64,000 nt of DNA from Devosia sp. (GCF_014860165.1 NZ_JACZKG010000086.1:1-64000), one strand, 5' to 3'; positions 35,304-43,895 are shown, numbered from the stretch's first letter. The notes: generated from the letters alone by a model not told the origin. Program-made: numbers and translations.

Positions 35304-36326
35304 CTAGCCGCGTCTCTTGTTGAGGTAGTGGTCGATGGTGACGGCACTGAGCAGGATCGAGCCGCGGATAATGTCCTGCCAGTAGACCGACACATCGAGC
35401 AGGGCGAGCGAGCTGGACACAACCGACAGCAGGATGGTGCCCAAAATGGCGCCGAAGATGGTGCCGGTTCCGCCTGACAGGCTGGCCCCGCCGATCACCG
35501 CCGCGGCAATGACATTGAGCTCCATGCCGATGCCGAAGGTCGGCTGGGCCGAGCCGAAGCGGGCCATGTAGATGATCCCGGCAATGCCGCACAGCGCCGA
35601 ACAGAGCGTGGTGGTGGCAAAGATGACCTGCTTGGTCTGGATGCCGGAATAGGCTGCGGCCTTGGGGTTGGAGCCGGTATAGAACACCTTGCGGAACATG
35701 GTGGTGCGCCGCAGCATGAAGTCGAAGGCCACCACCACGACCACGAACACCACCAGCACGACCGGGATAGGGCCGATCGAACCCTGCCCGATGAACTTGA
35801 AGCTCTCGGGCAGTTCGTAAAGGCCCAGCGGCCGGCCGCCGGTTCCCAAAAGGCACAGCCCGCGGGCGATCACCATCACGGCCAGTGAGACGATGAAATG
35901 GTGCAGGCCCACCCTGGTGACGAAAAAGCCCATGATGGCGCCCGTGGCCGTGCAGGCAGCAATGGCAATGGCCGAGGCCAGCCAGGGGTCCATGCCATTG
36001 AGAAACAGCAGGCCCGCGATCACCATCGCCAAAGCCGTGACCGAGCCGACGGACAGGTCGATACCACCCGAGATCAGCAGGATAGTCATGCCGACCACCA
36101 CGATGCCTTCGACGGCAAAGGCCATGGCCATGGCCCGCATATTGGTCCAGGTCAGGAAATAGGGCGAGGCGAAGGACATGGCGATAAACAGCGCCAGGAT
36201 GATCAGGATCAGCCCGGTCTCGCGCATGCGCAGGGCCTTGCCGGCGACGCCAAGGGGGCCAGTTGCCCCCCGATGCTCGCTCGGGGACGACAGCGCTGCC
36301 GCTGCCACGGGTCGTTCCATCATCAT
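35304..36326 (-). CDS. Sugar/polyol ABC transporter permease (RbsC type)
   Basis: The 340-residue protein has a soluble N-terminal tail (about 35 residues) and eight to ten membrane spans, with the family motif [16 protein letters not shown] near residue 87 and [14 protein letters not shown] near 216. It forms the membrane pore of the importer encoded with the upstream ATPase, whose stop it overlaps by four bases. The start at 36326 is followed by two more Met codons, so the exact start is uncertain by six bases. Confidence 0.9.
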   Translation of the reverse strand: MMMERPVAAAALSSPSEHRGATGPLGVAGKALRMRETGLILIILALFIAMSFASPYFLTWTNMRAMAMAFAVEGIVVVGMTILLISGGIDLSVGSVTALAMVIAGLLFLNGMDPWLASAIAIAACTATGAIMGFFVTRVGLHHFIVSLAVMVIARGLCLLGTGGRPLGLYELPESFKFIGQGSIGPIPVVLVVFVVVVVAFDFMLRRTTMFRKVFYTGSNPKAAAYSGIQTKQVIFATTTLCSALCGIAGIIYMARFGSAQPTFGIGMELNVIAAAVIGGASLSGGTGTIFGAILGTILLSVVSSSLALLDVSVYWQDIIRGSILLSAVTIDHYLNKRRG

Positions 36327-37855
36327 GCCACCTGCTGCTGATCGTTGCCGACGGAGGCCAGATAGATGATCCGGTCCTCGGTCATGTCTTCGCCGGATAC
36401 TTCGCCGGCAATCCGTCCCTCGCGTATTACCAGGACCCTGTCGCAGACCCCGATGAGCTCCGGGAGCTCTGAGGAAATGACGACAACGCCGACGCCCCTG
36501 CTGGCCAGGTCGCGAATAATGCGGTGAATTTCGGCCTTGGCGCCCACATCGACGCCGCGCGTCGGCTCATCGAGGAAGATCACCTTGGGATCGACCGAGA
36601 GCATCTTGGCGATGGCCACCTTCTGCTGGTTGCCGCCCGAGAGCGCGGATACCGGCTGGCCCACATGGCCATATTTGAGGTTGAGCCGCGCCCCCAGCCG
36701 CTGTGCCTGCGCGGCCTCGCGCCCATCATCAATGATGCCGGCGGCGCTGGCGACCTGTCGCAGCCGCAGGGCCGACACATTGGAGGCAATGGACATGTCG
36801 AGGAACAGGCCATCGCCCTTGCGATCCTCTGAGAGATAGACCAGCCCCTCGGCAATGCTGTCGCCATGATGGCGCAGCGCCAGGAGGCGTCCGGCCAGCC
36901 TTACCTCACCGGTCACCTCGCCCTCGAGGCGGCAAATACCCTTGACGATCTCACTGCGGCCGGCGCCAATGAGGCCGGCCAGTCCCAGGATTTCGCCCTT
37001 GCTCAGCGCAAAGGAAATGTCGCGGAAGCGGCTGGCTTCGGTGAGGGCGCGCACATCGAGGATGATCTCGTCGGATCGGTCCTCCGGGCGCTGCTTGACC
37101 GGATAGAGTTCATCGATCACGCGGCCGACCATGGCGCTGACCACCGCGCCGGGCGAGGTCTCGGCCACGTTCATGGTGGTGATGTACTGCCCGTCGCGGA
37201 ACACGGTGACCCGGTCGCAATTGGCGAAGATCTCGGCCATGCGATGGGTGATGTAGATGATTGAAATGCCCTGCGCGGCAAGCTTGTGCATGATCTCGAA
37301 CAGGACCTTGGCCTCGCGCTCGGTGAGCGCGGCGGTGGGTTCGTCCAGGATCAGCACCCGGCAATCGAGCGTCAGCGCCTTGGCGATCTCGACCAGTTGC
37401 TGCTGGGAAATCGACAAGGTGCGAACCATGGCGGCCGGATCGATATCGCCCAGGCGGCGCAGGATGTCGGCGGCCCTGGCCTGCAGGGCGGCATAATTCA
37501 TCAGCGGTGCGCGACTGGAATTGGTGGTGGCCATGAAGATGTTCTCAGCCACTGACACATCGGGGCAAAGGGCAATTTCCTGGTGTACGAAGCCGATGCC
37601 AAGCTTTTGCGCCATGGCGGGGGACTTGATGGTGACAACCTGCCCATCGAGCTCAATCGTGCCGCTATCGGGCGCCAGGATACCGTCGATGACATTCATC
37701 AGCGTCGACTTGCCCGCACCATTCTCACCGGCCAGCGCATGGATCTCGCCGCGGCGCAGTTCGAAATCGACACCGCGCAGGGCGCGGATGGGGCCAAAGG
37801 ATTTGACCAGTCCGGTGATCTTGAGGATCGGTTCTTGCGCCGCGTCCGCCGACAT
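36323..37855 (-). CDS. Sugar/polyol ABC transporter ATP-binding protein, two domains (RbsA type)
   Basis: The 510-residue protein has a first ATPase domain with Walker [10 protein letters not shown] near residue 46, signature [15 protein letters not shown] and Walker [12 protein letters not shown]. The second domain has the degenerate [10 protein letters not shown] and signature [15 protein letters not shown] near 405. An open frame extends to 38086 over the binding-protein gene; ATG 37855 gives normal family length. It is second in the operon, separated from the binding protein by a 70-base gap holding a hairpin. Confidence 0.92.
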   Translation of the reverse strand: MSADAAQEPILKITGLVKSFGPIRALRGVDFELRRGEIHALAGENGAGKSTLMNVIDGILAPDSGTIELDGQVVTIKSPAMAQKLGIGFVHQEIALCPDVSVAENIFMATTNSSRAPLMNYAALQARAADILRRLGDIDPAAMVRTLSISQQQLVEIAKALTLDCRVLILDEPTAALTEREAKVLFEIMHKLAAQGISIIYITHRMAEIFANCDRVTVFRDGQYITTMNVAETSPGAVVSAMVGRVIDELYPVKQRPEDRSDEIILDVRALTEASRFRDISFALSKGEILGLAGLIGAGRSEIVKGICRLEGEVTGEVRLAGRLLALRHHGDSIAEGLVYLSEDRKGDGLFLDMSIASNVSALRLRQVASAAGIIDDGREAAQAQRLGARLNLKYGHVGQPVSALSGGNQQKVAIAKMLSVDPKVIFLDEPTRGVDVGAKAEIHRIIRDLASRGVGVVVISSELPELIGVCDRVLVIREGRIAGEVSGEDMTEDRIIYLASVGNDQQQVA

Positions 37856-37885
37856 GTCCGCTGACCTTGTTCTGGTGGAGTAGGG

Positions 37886-37913
37886 GACCGCGCCGCCCAG
37901 CGGCGACGCGGTC
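37886..37913 (-). terminator. Intercistronic hairpin after solute-binding protein gene
   Basis: GACCGCG (37886-37892) pairs with CGCGGTC (37907-37913), with further CGCC/GGCG pairing inside. It lies between the binding-protein stop (37926) and the ATPase start (37855). There is no T-tract, so it probably stabilises or partly terminates the binding-protein message. Confidence 0.6.
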
Positions 37914-37925
37914 GTCGTGTCGAAC

Positions 37926-38942
37926 TTAGCTGGGGTCGCGACCAACCATGTAGGCGTTGAGGTCGAAGGAGTCGGCATTCTCCTTGGTGATGACCGCAAA
38001 GCCATTGTCGACGAAGGGCACCTGCATCGGATTGTAGCCCGACACCTTGTAGTCGTTGAACGGGTCGAACAGCTCAGGATGGGCACCCATGAAGGTGACC
38101 ATGAAGCCCATGAAGCCCTGGACGCCCTGATTGGGGTTGAGCGCCATGTGGATATTGCCCGCCTTGATGTGTTCGAGCGTCGTCGGCGTCACGTCGGCAT
38201 GCATGATCAGCACATCGGCATTGGCTTCGAGCACCGCCGTGACGGCGCCTTCGGCCGAACCGGCCTCGGGAATCCACAGCGCCTTCAGGCCGGGATTGGC
38301 CTGCAGGATTGAAGCAGTCGCGCGATAGGCCGCGTTGCTGTCCTGATTGGTGGCCTGGCGGCCGACCAGCTTCATGTTGGGATAGTTGGCTTCCATATAG
38401 TCGATCAGTGCGGTGACGCGCAGGTCGTGGTTGGACTGGCCTGGATTTTCGAGAACGGCATATTCGGCCGCGTCGCCGACCTGGGCGACGATTTCCTCGG
38501 CGGCGAACTTGGCTTCGGCCAGGTTGTCCGAAGTAATGTAGGCCGTGCGCTTGGAATTGGGCGAATCCGCCGCAAAGGTGGTGACCGAGACGCCGCTATC
38601 GATGGCGCGGTTGATCGGCTCGATGAAGGGGTCCGACTGCATGGGATGCAGCAGGACACCGGCCGGGCTCTTCACCAAATCCTGCTCGAACGAGGCGATC
38701 TGCTTGGTGATGTCATAGTCGGGCGTGCCTGAGAAAACGGTCTCGCAGCCCATGGCCTCGGCCGCCTGCTTGAAGCCCTGATAGACGGGCACCCAATAGG
38801 GGTGCGCCGACACCATGACATTCATGATGTAGGTCTCTCCCGGCGCACATTTGAAACCCTCCTGCGCGGCTGCGCCGCTGCCGGCCAAAGCCAGGGCCAT
38901 CAACGCCGTGGCTGCAGCGCCGGTCAATCCGATCGTCTTCAT
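37926..38942 (-). CDS. Sugar/polyol ABC transporter solute-binding protein
   Basis: The 338-residue protein has a Sec signal peptide ([20 protein letters not shown], cleavage after GAAA) and a type I sugar-binding fold with [41 protein letters not shown] and [13 protein letters not shown] 38942 is preceded by AGAGGAGGA. It is the first gene of the nine-gene polyol operon and is likely the most highly expressed. The ligand is presumably the polyol phosphorylated by the kinase downstream. Confidence 0.92.
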   Translation of the reverse strand: MKTIGLTGAAATALMALALAGSGAAAQEGFKCAPGETYIMNVMVSAHPYWVPVYQGFKQAAEAMGCETVFSGTPDYDITKQIASFEQDLVKSPAGVLLHPMQSDPFIEPINRAIDSGVSVTTFAADSPNSKRTAYITSDNLAEAKFAAEEIVAQVGDAAEYAVLENPGQSNHDLRVTALIDYMEANYPNMKLVGRQATNQDSNAAYRATASILQANPGLKALWIPEAGSAEGAVTAVLEANADVLIMHADVTPTTLEHIKAGNIHMALNPNQGVQGFMGFMVTFMGAHPELFDPFNDYKVSGYNPMQVPFVDNGFAVITKENADSFDLNAYMVGRDPS

Positions 38943-39013
38943 AGGTGTCCTCCTCTTTCCCTCTGCGCCAGGCCGACCCTGCGGTTCATGTCCCAGACGC
39001 AAGAAATTTCACA

Positions 39014-39031
39014 TTGCGAATTTTCTCGCAA
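39014..39031. promoter_or_regulatory. Palindrome TTGCGA-N6-TCGCAA before polyol operon
   Basis: TTGCGAATTTTCTCGCAA has perfect 6-base arms and lies 72-89 bases before the binding-protein start, in the 315-base divergent gap 38943-39257. The rest of the gap holds the tandem CTCA element at 39144. The site is a candidate operator for the SorC regulator encoded in the operon. Confidence 0.4.
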
Positions 39032-39143
39032 CGCCTGGATACAAGCAGGCGCCGAGGGCCGAGTCAACGGTCCTGCAAGATTTTTGTAGTGCTGAAATTT
39101 ATCCCACGCAATGCTCGTGGGCCGATCGTTGTCCGCGCCGTCA

Positions 39144-39173
39144 GAAATCTCATCTTTTTAGCGCGAATACTCA
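39144..39173 (+). promoter_or_regulatory. Tandem CTCA-N17-CTCA element, copy 1
   Basis: Half-sites GAAATCTCA (39144-39152) and GCGAATACTCA (39163-39173) place two CTCA cores 21 bases apart in direct orientation. The second half-site is nearly identical to the copy at 41412. It precedes the epimerase gene by 85 bases. Direct repeats two helical turns apart are what XylR-type AraC regulators bind, and such a regulator is encoded at 40209-41381. Confidence 0.6.
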
Positions 39174-39257
39174 TTTACGGCGCGCCGTGCGAGAACCACA
39201 CAGATGGGAGAGGATGGGCGCGGTTTGCCGGAGGGGCAGGCGTCCGGGGAGATGACA

Positions 39258-40103
39258 ATGAAGATCGGTGTGAACACCTTCGTGTGGACTTCGCCTTTTA
39301 CCACCAAGGACTTCGGCCTCGCCGCCAAGATCCGGTCCATGGGCTTCGACATCATCGAGATCGCAGTGGAAGACGCGTCGCTGATCGATGTGCCGCTGCT
39401 GAAAAGGACCGCCGAAGATGAAGGCCTCTCCATTACCATCTGCGGCGCCTTCGGCACGACGCGCGATATTTCGAGCGATGACCCGGCCATCAGGCGCAAT
39501 GGGGTGGACTATATCGCCGAATGCATCCGACTGACCGAGGCGGTGGGGAGTTCTCTATTCGCGGGGCCCGTTTACTCGGCCGTCGGCAAGACGCGGATGG
39601 TTTCCCCGGAGCAAAAGGCTCGCGAACGGGCCTGGTGCGTGGAAAACCTGCGCCAACTGGGCAAGGTCGCCAGCGATGCCGGGGTGACGGTCTGCATCGA
39701 GCCCCTCAACCGCTTCGAGACCGACATGATCAACCTGGTGGACCAGGCGATCGCCCTGATCGAGGAGGTCGGGCATCCGGCCTACAGGATGCTAGTCGAC
39801 ACCTTCCACGCCAATATCGAGGAAAAGAGCATCCCTGACGCAATCCGGCGGGCCGGCAGCCTGCTGGGTCATCTTCATGCCTGCGAGAATGATCGCGGCA
39901 CCCCCGGAACCGGGCACGTCGACTGGATCGGCGTCCGCGATGCCCTGCGGGAGATTGGCTATGCCGGGCCCGTCGTCATCGAGTCCTTCACGCCGGGCAT
40001 TGTGGAAATTGCCAAGGCCGCGGCGATCTGGCGGCCGCTGGCACCCTCCCAGGACGAACTGGCGCGCGAGGGCGGACGTTTCCTGCGCCAGCTACTGGGC
40101 TAG
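39258..40103 (+). CDS. D-tagatose 3-epimerase / D-allulose 3-epimerase family enzyme
   Basis: The 281-residue TIM-barrel protein carries the full metal-site pattern of ketose 3-epimerases: VCIEPLNRFETD (Glu), LVDTFHANIEEKS (Asp and His), HLHACENDRGTPGTGHVDW (His and Arg) and VVIESFTPG (Glu). Members interconvert ketoses at C3, for example D-fructose and D-allulose. ATG 39258 follows GGGAG by seven bases; ATG 39252 is also possible. It is divergent from the polyol operon and 105 bases before the XylR-type regulator, so its substrate may come from that importer. L-erythrulose or other ketoses remain possible. Confidence 0.87.
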   Translation: MKIGVNTFVWTSPFTTKDFGLAAKIRSMGFDIIEIAVEDASLIDVPLLKRTAEDEGLSITICGAFGTTRDISSDDPAIRRNGVDYIAECIRLTEAVGSSLFAGPVYSAVGKTRMVSPEQKARERAWCVENLRQLGKVASDAGVTVCIEPLNRFETDMINLVDQAIALIEEVGHPAYRMLVDTFHANIEEKSIPDAIRRAGSLLGHLHACENDRGTPGTGHVDWIGVRDALREIGYAGPVVIESFTPGIVEIAKAAAIWRPLAPSQDELAREGGRFLRQLLG

Positions 40104-40208
40104 GACCGACCGCAAACATGGATGGGCAATGGCCGCGACTTGCGTATAGTGAGTGCGGTTGCGGGCATGCCCGTCCATGCGCAAACTCCGGTCGACATGG
40201 GAGGACGG

Positions 40209-41381
40209 ATGATCGACGAGCTCAACGTAGCGGTCATCGTCGAGACGTCGAACAGCTACGCACGCGACATCCTCAGGGGCATCCACGATTATGCCAGGAC
40301 GCGCCCCTGGACGCTGTACCTGACCGAACATGGCCGGCACGAAATTGACGAATCCTTTGCCGGCGACTGGAAATTCGACGGCATCATCGCGCGGATCGAA
40401 ACCGATCGCATGGCGCGTATCGTCGCCGTCATGGACGTGCCGACCGTCGATGTGAGCGCAGCGCGCCTGGTGCAGGGCATTCCGTGGGTCGAGACCGACG
40501 ATGAAGCCATCACCCAGCTGGCGCTGGAGCATCTGCGCGATTGCGGGCTGCAGAATTTCGCCTACTTCGGCGATCCCTTCTACAACTGGTCGATCTGGCG
40601 GCAGCATGCCTTCGAGCGCATCCTGGGTCCTTCGGATCGAGTGAGATCGGCCATCTTCAACCTGCCCGCTCGCCAGGAGCCCCGGGTGCGGTGGTGGACG
40701 CAGCGCGAGGCGATCCGGAGCTGGCTGGATGGCCTGCCCAAGCCGGTGGGCATCTTCGCCTGCTACGATGGCTGCGGCCAGCAACTGCTCGAAATCTGCC
40801 GCTACTATGAGATCGCCGTGCCCAGCGACGTGGCTATCGTCGGCGTCGATAATGACGAATTGCTGTGCGAGATCACCACGCCCAGCATGTCCAGCGTGAT
40901 CCCAAACGCGTTTCGCACGGGCGTCCACGCCGCCGAGATCCTCGACCGCATGCTGCGGGGGGAGAAGCTGTCGGGCCGCAAGCATTCGATCAAGCCGCTC
41001 GGCGTGCGCAAGCGGGTCTCGACCGACGTGCTGGCCGTGGACGACCGGCATGTGGCCGAAGCAGTGGCCTTCATCCGCAGCAACGCGCGCAGCAATATCG
41101 GCGTCAAGGATGTGCTGGGCTCCATACCCCTGTCGCGCCGGGTGCTCGAGGCCCGGTTCCGCAAGGCCCTCAACCGCACGCCGCACCAGGAAATCCTGCG
41201 CGTCAGGACCAATGCCGTGCGCGAATTACTGCTCGAGACCGACATGTCGCTGTCCGAGATCAGCGAGGCGATCGGCATCGAGCATCCGGAATATCTCAGC
41301 GTGTTCTTCAAGAAGGAAACGGGGCTCACCCCGCGCGAATACCGGGACCAGGTGCGGGCACGATCCTTCCCCAGGGCCTGA
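40209..41381 (+). CDS. XylR-type regulator (LacI-like sensor plus AraC HTH)
   Basis: The 390-residue protein joins an N-terminal sugar-sensing domain of the LacI/PBP fold (VAVIVETSNSYARDILRGIHDYAR, FDGIIARIETDRMA, VAIVGVDNDELLCE) to a C-terminal pair of AraC-type helix-turn-helices (about 285-385, ending LSEISEAIGIEHPEYLSVFFKKETGLTPREYR). This is the layout of the xylose activator XylR. I start at ATG 40209 because GGGAGG is just upstream; an open frame reaches 40122. Three tandem CTCA elements nearby are probable targets. The ligand is unknown. Confidence 0.9.
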   Translation: MIDELNVAVIVETSNSYARDILRGIHDYARTRPWTLYLTEHGRHEIDESFAGDWKFDGIIARIETDRMARIVAVMDVPTVDVSAARLVQGIPWVETDDEAITQLALEHLRDCGLQNFAYFGDPFYNWSIWRQHAFERILGPSDRVRSAIFNLPARQEPRVRWWTQREAIRSWLDGLPKPVGIFACYDGCGQQLLEICRYYEIAVPSDVAIVGVDNDELLCEITTPSMSSVIPNAFRTGVHAAEILDRMLRGEKLSGRKHSIKPLGVRKRVSTDVLAVDDRHVAEAVAFIRSNARSNIGVKDVLGSIPLSRRVLEARFRKALNRTPHQEILRVRTNAVRELLLETDMSLSEISEAIGIEHPEYLSVFFKKETGLTPREYRDQVRARSFPRA

Positions 41382-41390
41382 GGCGACCGC

Positions 41391-41422
41391 GAAATATCTC
41401 AGAAATCTCGCGCGAATGCTCA
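41391..41422 (+). promoter_or_regulatory. Tandem CTCA-N17-CTCA element, copy 2
   Basis: Half-sites GAAATATCTCA (41391-41401) and GCGAATGCTCA (41412-41422) have CTCA cores 21 bases apart. The element lies 52 bases before the oxidoreductase ATG, followed at 41445 by AATACT, a possible -10 box. It is almost identical, with one mismatch over about 38 bases, to the inverted copy at 43710-43743. Confidence 0.65.
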
Positions 41423-41473
41423 TGGCCACGCCTGATGGGACGGCAATACTTGTCGCATCTGACGGAGGGGACC

Positions 41474-42583
41474 ATGGACAAGGTGCGCGTAGGGCTGATC
41501 GGGCTGGGTTTCGGGGCGGAGTTCATTCCGATCTACCAGGCCCATCCCAAGGCGGAGGTCGCCGCCATCTGCCAGCGATCGCGGGCCAGGCTGGACGAGA
41601 TCGGCGACAGGTTCGGCATCGCGGCGCGCTACACCGATTTTCGCGAGGTGCTTGCTGACCCCAATGTGGACTTCGTCCACATCAACAGCCCCATCCCCGA
41701 CCACGCCCCACAGTCCATCGCTGCGCTCAAGGCCGGCAAGCACGTCATGTGCACGGTTCCGATGGCGACGACGCTGGAGGAGGCCCGGGAAATCGTCGGC
41801 CTGGTGCGCGAAACCGGCCTCAAATACATGATGGCGGAAACGGTGGTCTATAGCCGCGAATATCTGTTCATCAAGGAGATGTACGACAAGGGCGAGCTGG
41901 GTCGCATCCAGTATATGCAGGCGTCGCACCCCCAGGACATGGAGGGCTGGCCTGACTACTGGAAGGACATGGTGCCCATGCACTACGCCACCCATGTCGT
42001 CAGCCCGCTCATGGCCATGGTCGATGGCATGGCCGACTATGTCAGTTGCTTCGGCTCGGGCACGGTCAATGACGAGATCGCCCGCCGGTCGGGGTCAAGT
42101 TTCGCGGTGGAATCCTGCCACATCAAGATCAAGGATTCCGACCTGGCTGCCCATGTCTGGCGCTTCCTCTGGGATACGGCGCGGCAATATCGTGAGAGCA
42201 TCGACGTCTATGGCTCGAAGAAATCGTTCGAGTGGGAGTTGATGACAGGGGAGCATCCGGTGCTGCATACGGCCAAGCGGCCGGAGCCGGAAATCGCGGA
42301 GCGGGTGGAGGTGCCCGATTATGCCCATCTCCTGCCCAGGGAAATCCAGAAGTTCACCCGGGCCATTGTCGACGAGGATCACCTGTCCTTCGTCCAGGGC
42401 GGCGGACATGGCGGCTCGCATCCGCACATGGTCAATGAGTTCGTCAACGCATTGCTGGAAGACCGCGATCCATTCCCCAATGTCGAGCAATCGGCCAACT
42501 GGACCTCGGTCGGCATCTGCGCGCACCAGTCGGCGCTGAAGGGTGGCGAAATCGTCAAGGTGCCCGATTTCGGCAAGCGCTGA
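41474..42583 (+). CDS. Gfo/Idh/MocA-family oxidoreductase
   Basis: The 369-residue protein has an N-terminal Rossmann fold, VRVGLIGLGFGAEFIP, then a larger C-terminal alpha/beta domain. Family members oxidise or reduce sugars, inositols or their derivatives with NAD(P). The usual EKP motif, whose lysine is catalytic in many members, is replaced here by CTVPM (near residues 97-101), so the chemistry may differ. ATG 41474 follows GGAGGGG. A tandem CTCA element upstream suggests control by the XylR-type protein. An open frame continues upstream into the regulator gene but has no start support. Confidence 0.85.
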   Translation: MDKVRVGLIGLGFGAEFIPIYQAHPKAEVAAICQRSRARLDEIGDRFGIAARYTDFREVLADPNVDFVHINSPIPDHAPQSIAALKAGKHVMCTVPMATTLEEAREIVGLVRETGLKYMMAETVVYSREYLFIKEMYDKGELGRIQYMQASHPQDMEGWPDYWKDMVPMHYATHVVSPLMAMVDGMADYVSCFGSGTVNDEIARRSGSSFAVESCHIKIKDSDLAAHVWRFLWDTARQYRESIDVYGSKKSFEWELMTGEHPVLHTAKRPEPEIAERVEVPDYAHLLPREIQKFTRAIVDEDHLSFVQGGGHGGSHPHMVNEFVNALLEDRDPFPNVEQSANWTSVGICAHQSALKGGEIVKVPDFGKR

Positions 42584-42597
42584 GGACCATCGCGTCG

Positions 42598-42612
42598 ACG
42601 GCCCAGGGCCGT
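42598..42612. terminator. Hairpin between convergent oxidoreductase and hydrolase genes
   Basis: ACGGCC (42598-42603) pairs with GGCCGT (42607-42612) around CAG. It fills most of the 32-base gap between the two convergent stop codons and could serve both genes. No T-tract. Confidence 0.5.
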
Positions 42613-42615
42613 TGA

Positions 42616-43437
42616 TTACCGGGCGCCGACGATGAGTTCGGCCAGATAGCGCCCGGTCAGCGAATAGGGCACGCCCAGGTCGCGCACGCTGTCCATGTGG
42701 TTGCGGTTGACCACGATGCGCTGCGACACGTCCAGCCCCTGGCCGGAGAGCTTGCGCGCAAAGGTGTTGGCCTGTTCGTGGAACGGCGGGGTTTCCTTGG
42801 CGCCGACAACCACCATGACGCCGGTAGCAGCATCAAACTGCTTCCTCATCGGGGTGAAGGCCGCGACCTCGTCATTGGTGAGGCCGATTTCGTCCTTCAG
42901 GAACGACTTCTGCAAGGGCTTGAGGTCATAAAGGCCGCCCAGCAGCAGGGCCGAGCGGACACGGCTTGGACCACGATCATGCTGGAACAGCGTGGTCGCC
43001 AGATGCGCCCCGGCCGAGTGGCCGCTGATGGTGAGCTTGTCCGGGTCGCCGCCATACTGGGCAATGTTATCGAGCACCCATTGCTTGGCGCGGCGCACCT
43101 GATCGACCAGTGTCGCCAGGCGCACCGCGGGCATCAGGGCATAATCGACCACGACAGCGATGGCGCCGGCGGCAACAACGGTATCGGCGACCAGAGAGTA
43201 GTCGTTCTTGGAAAATGCGCGCCAATAGCCGCCATGGATGAACATGTGGACGGGGCAGGGCGCACCGTTCTCCTTGGGGAAGAACAGGTCGACCTTTTCG
43301 GAGGGCGCATCGCCATAGGCAATGTCGGACTTCATCGGCACGGTAGCGCGCGTGGCGGCGCTTCGGGCGAGAATGTCAGCGACGATGTCGTCAAAATTGG
43401 CGACATGCCCACGTATTCGAAATGCGTCGGCTTCCAT
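42616..43437 (-). CDS. Alpha/beta hydrolase (HSL/kynurenine formamidase-like)
   Basis: The 273-residue protein has the oxyanion motif HMFIHGGYWRAFSK, the nucleophile elbow ISGHSAGAHLA (Ser near residue 149) and a late His in VNRNHMDSVRD, completing a catalytic triad. Relatives cleave esters, lactones or formamides; a lactonase role in sugar catabolism is plausible but unproven. ATG 43437 has AGGAAGG eight bases upstream. The frame remains open to 43716 only because a decayed copy of the aldehyde dehydrogenase 3' end lies upstream. Its own promoter is probably the relic element at 43710. Confidence 0.82.
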   Translation of the reverse strand: MEADAFRIRGHVANFDDIVADILARSAATRATVPMKSDIAYGDAPSEKVDLFFPKENGAPCPVHMFIHGGYWRAFSKNDYSLVADTVVAAGAIAVVVDYALMPAVRLATLVDQVRRAKQWVLDNIAQYGGDPDKLTISGHSAGAHLATTLFQHDRGPSRVRSALLLGGLYDLKPLQKSFLKDEIGLTNDEVAAFTPMRKQFDAATGVMVVVGAKETPPFHEQANTFARKLSGQGLDVSQRIVVNRNHMDSVRDLGVPYSLTGRYLAELIVGAR

Positions 43438-43439
43438 GG

Positions 43440-43626
43440 CGACTGCCTTCCTAGAAACTGTGGCGATTGACGTCGCCTCCATGAACTCGGCTATGCTGCG
43501 GCGCTGGCCACCCTCACGCCCGAGTCCGCCCTGCTTTCCTCCGCCATTGGGCGCCGCGTGGTCCGATACCAGTCCGCGATTAAGGCCGATCATGCCTGCC
43601 TCCGTCGCTCCCGCGACTGGTACCCC
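43440..43626 (-). pseudogene. Relic of aldehyde dehydrogenase 3' end
   Basis: Translation of this stretch gives EAGMIGLNRGLVSD and GLGREGG followed by IAEFMEA, clearly the C-terminal 55 or so residues of the intact dehydrogenase at 43896. Identity is about 80% by eye at the DNA level. Key residues have changed (FGGVKQSG has become NGGGKQGG), and one base is missing near 43457 (CTGTGGCG against CTGGTGGCG), so the original stop is bypassed. It is the upstream part of a partial tandem duplication and is not functional. Confidence 0.8.
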
Positions 43627-43657
43627 CCAGGCCGGTCGCCCGACGCATACCTTCCAT
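43580..43657 (-). pseudogene. Orphan gene start, 25 codons
   Basis: An ATG at 43657 follows GGGAGGAA by four bases, a strong ribosome binding site, and the frame (starting MEGMRRATGLGG) ends at TAA 43580. It sits 53 bases downstream of the inverted tandem CTCA element, the same distance as the oxidoreductase start from its element. I read it as the surviving 5' end of a gene whose body was deleted and replaced by the dehydrogenase relic. It may still be translated as a short peptide. Confidence 0.45.
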
Positions 43658-43709
43658 GCTTTCCTCCCCACTGTTACGGCAAGTATGTCTCGGCCCCCGG
43701 TTATGGCCA

Positions 43710-43741
43710 TGAGCATTCGCGCGAGAGTTCTGAGATATTTC
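43710..43741 (-). promoter_or_regulatory. Tandem CTCA-N17-CTCA element, copy 3 (inverted)
   Basis: On the minus strand the half-sites GAAATATCTCA and GCGAATGCTCA recur, with CTCA cores at 43734-43731 and 43713-43710, again 21 bases apart. The 38-base block matches copy 2 with a single mismatch. It now points toward the orphan start at 43657 and, beyond it, the hydrolase at 43437. Confidence 0.65.
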
Positions 43742-43786
43742 TCGGCCGAAGTGGCAGTGAGCCCACCGTCTTGAGGAAGGGGCGGC

Positions 43787-43882
43787 CTTCATCGGCACCG
43801 TGGCGCGTGTATTGGCGCTGCGGGCGACCATGTCATCGAAGTTGGCGCCATGCCCACGTATTCGAAAAGCGTCGGTTTCCAT
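43787..43882 (-). pseudogene. Relic of hydrolase 5' end
   Basis: An ATG at 43882, with the same AGGAAGG site as the real hydrolase, begins METDAFRIRGH and GANFDDMV then ARSANTRATVPMK. This matches the first 36 residues of the intact hydrolase apart from a four-residue deletion, and the match ends at about 43787. The frame then runs through the CTCA element as unrelated sequence. It follows the intact aldehyde dehydrogenase stop at 43896 directly, as the functional hydrolase once would have. Confidence 0.8.
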
Positions 43883-43895
43883 GGCTGCTGCCTTC

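Noticed and set aside
29295..38942. Autoinducer-2 (Lsr) uptake and processing system
   Set aside because: A SorC regulator, FGGY kinase and LsrF-like aldolase do recall Lsr, but there is one permease rather than two, no LsrG, and GlpD-like, AKR and GMC genes that Lsr loci lack.
29295..40103. A standard erythritol (ery) catabolic locus
   Set aside because: Kinase, GlpD-like enzyme and SorC regulator fit, but the tetrulose-phosphate isomerase genes typical of ery loci are not in the operon and an aldolase is present instead.
40865..41473. Upstream in-frame extension of the Gfo/Idh gene
   Set aside because: It overlaps the XylR-type gene in another frame; ATG 41474 has a strong site and starts the Rossmann fold.
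43438..43716. In-frame extension of the hydrolase to 366 residues
   Set aside because: The extra residues are a decayed copy of the aldehyde dehydrogenase C-terminus joined by a frameshift.
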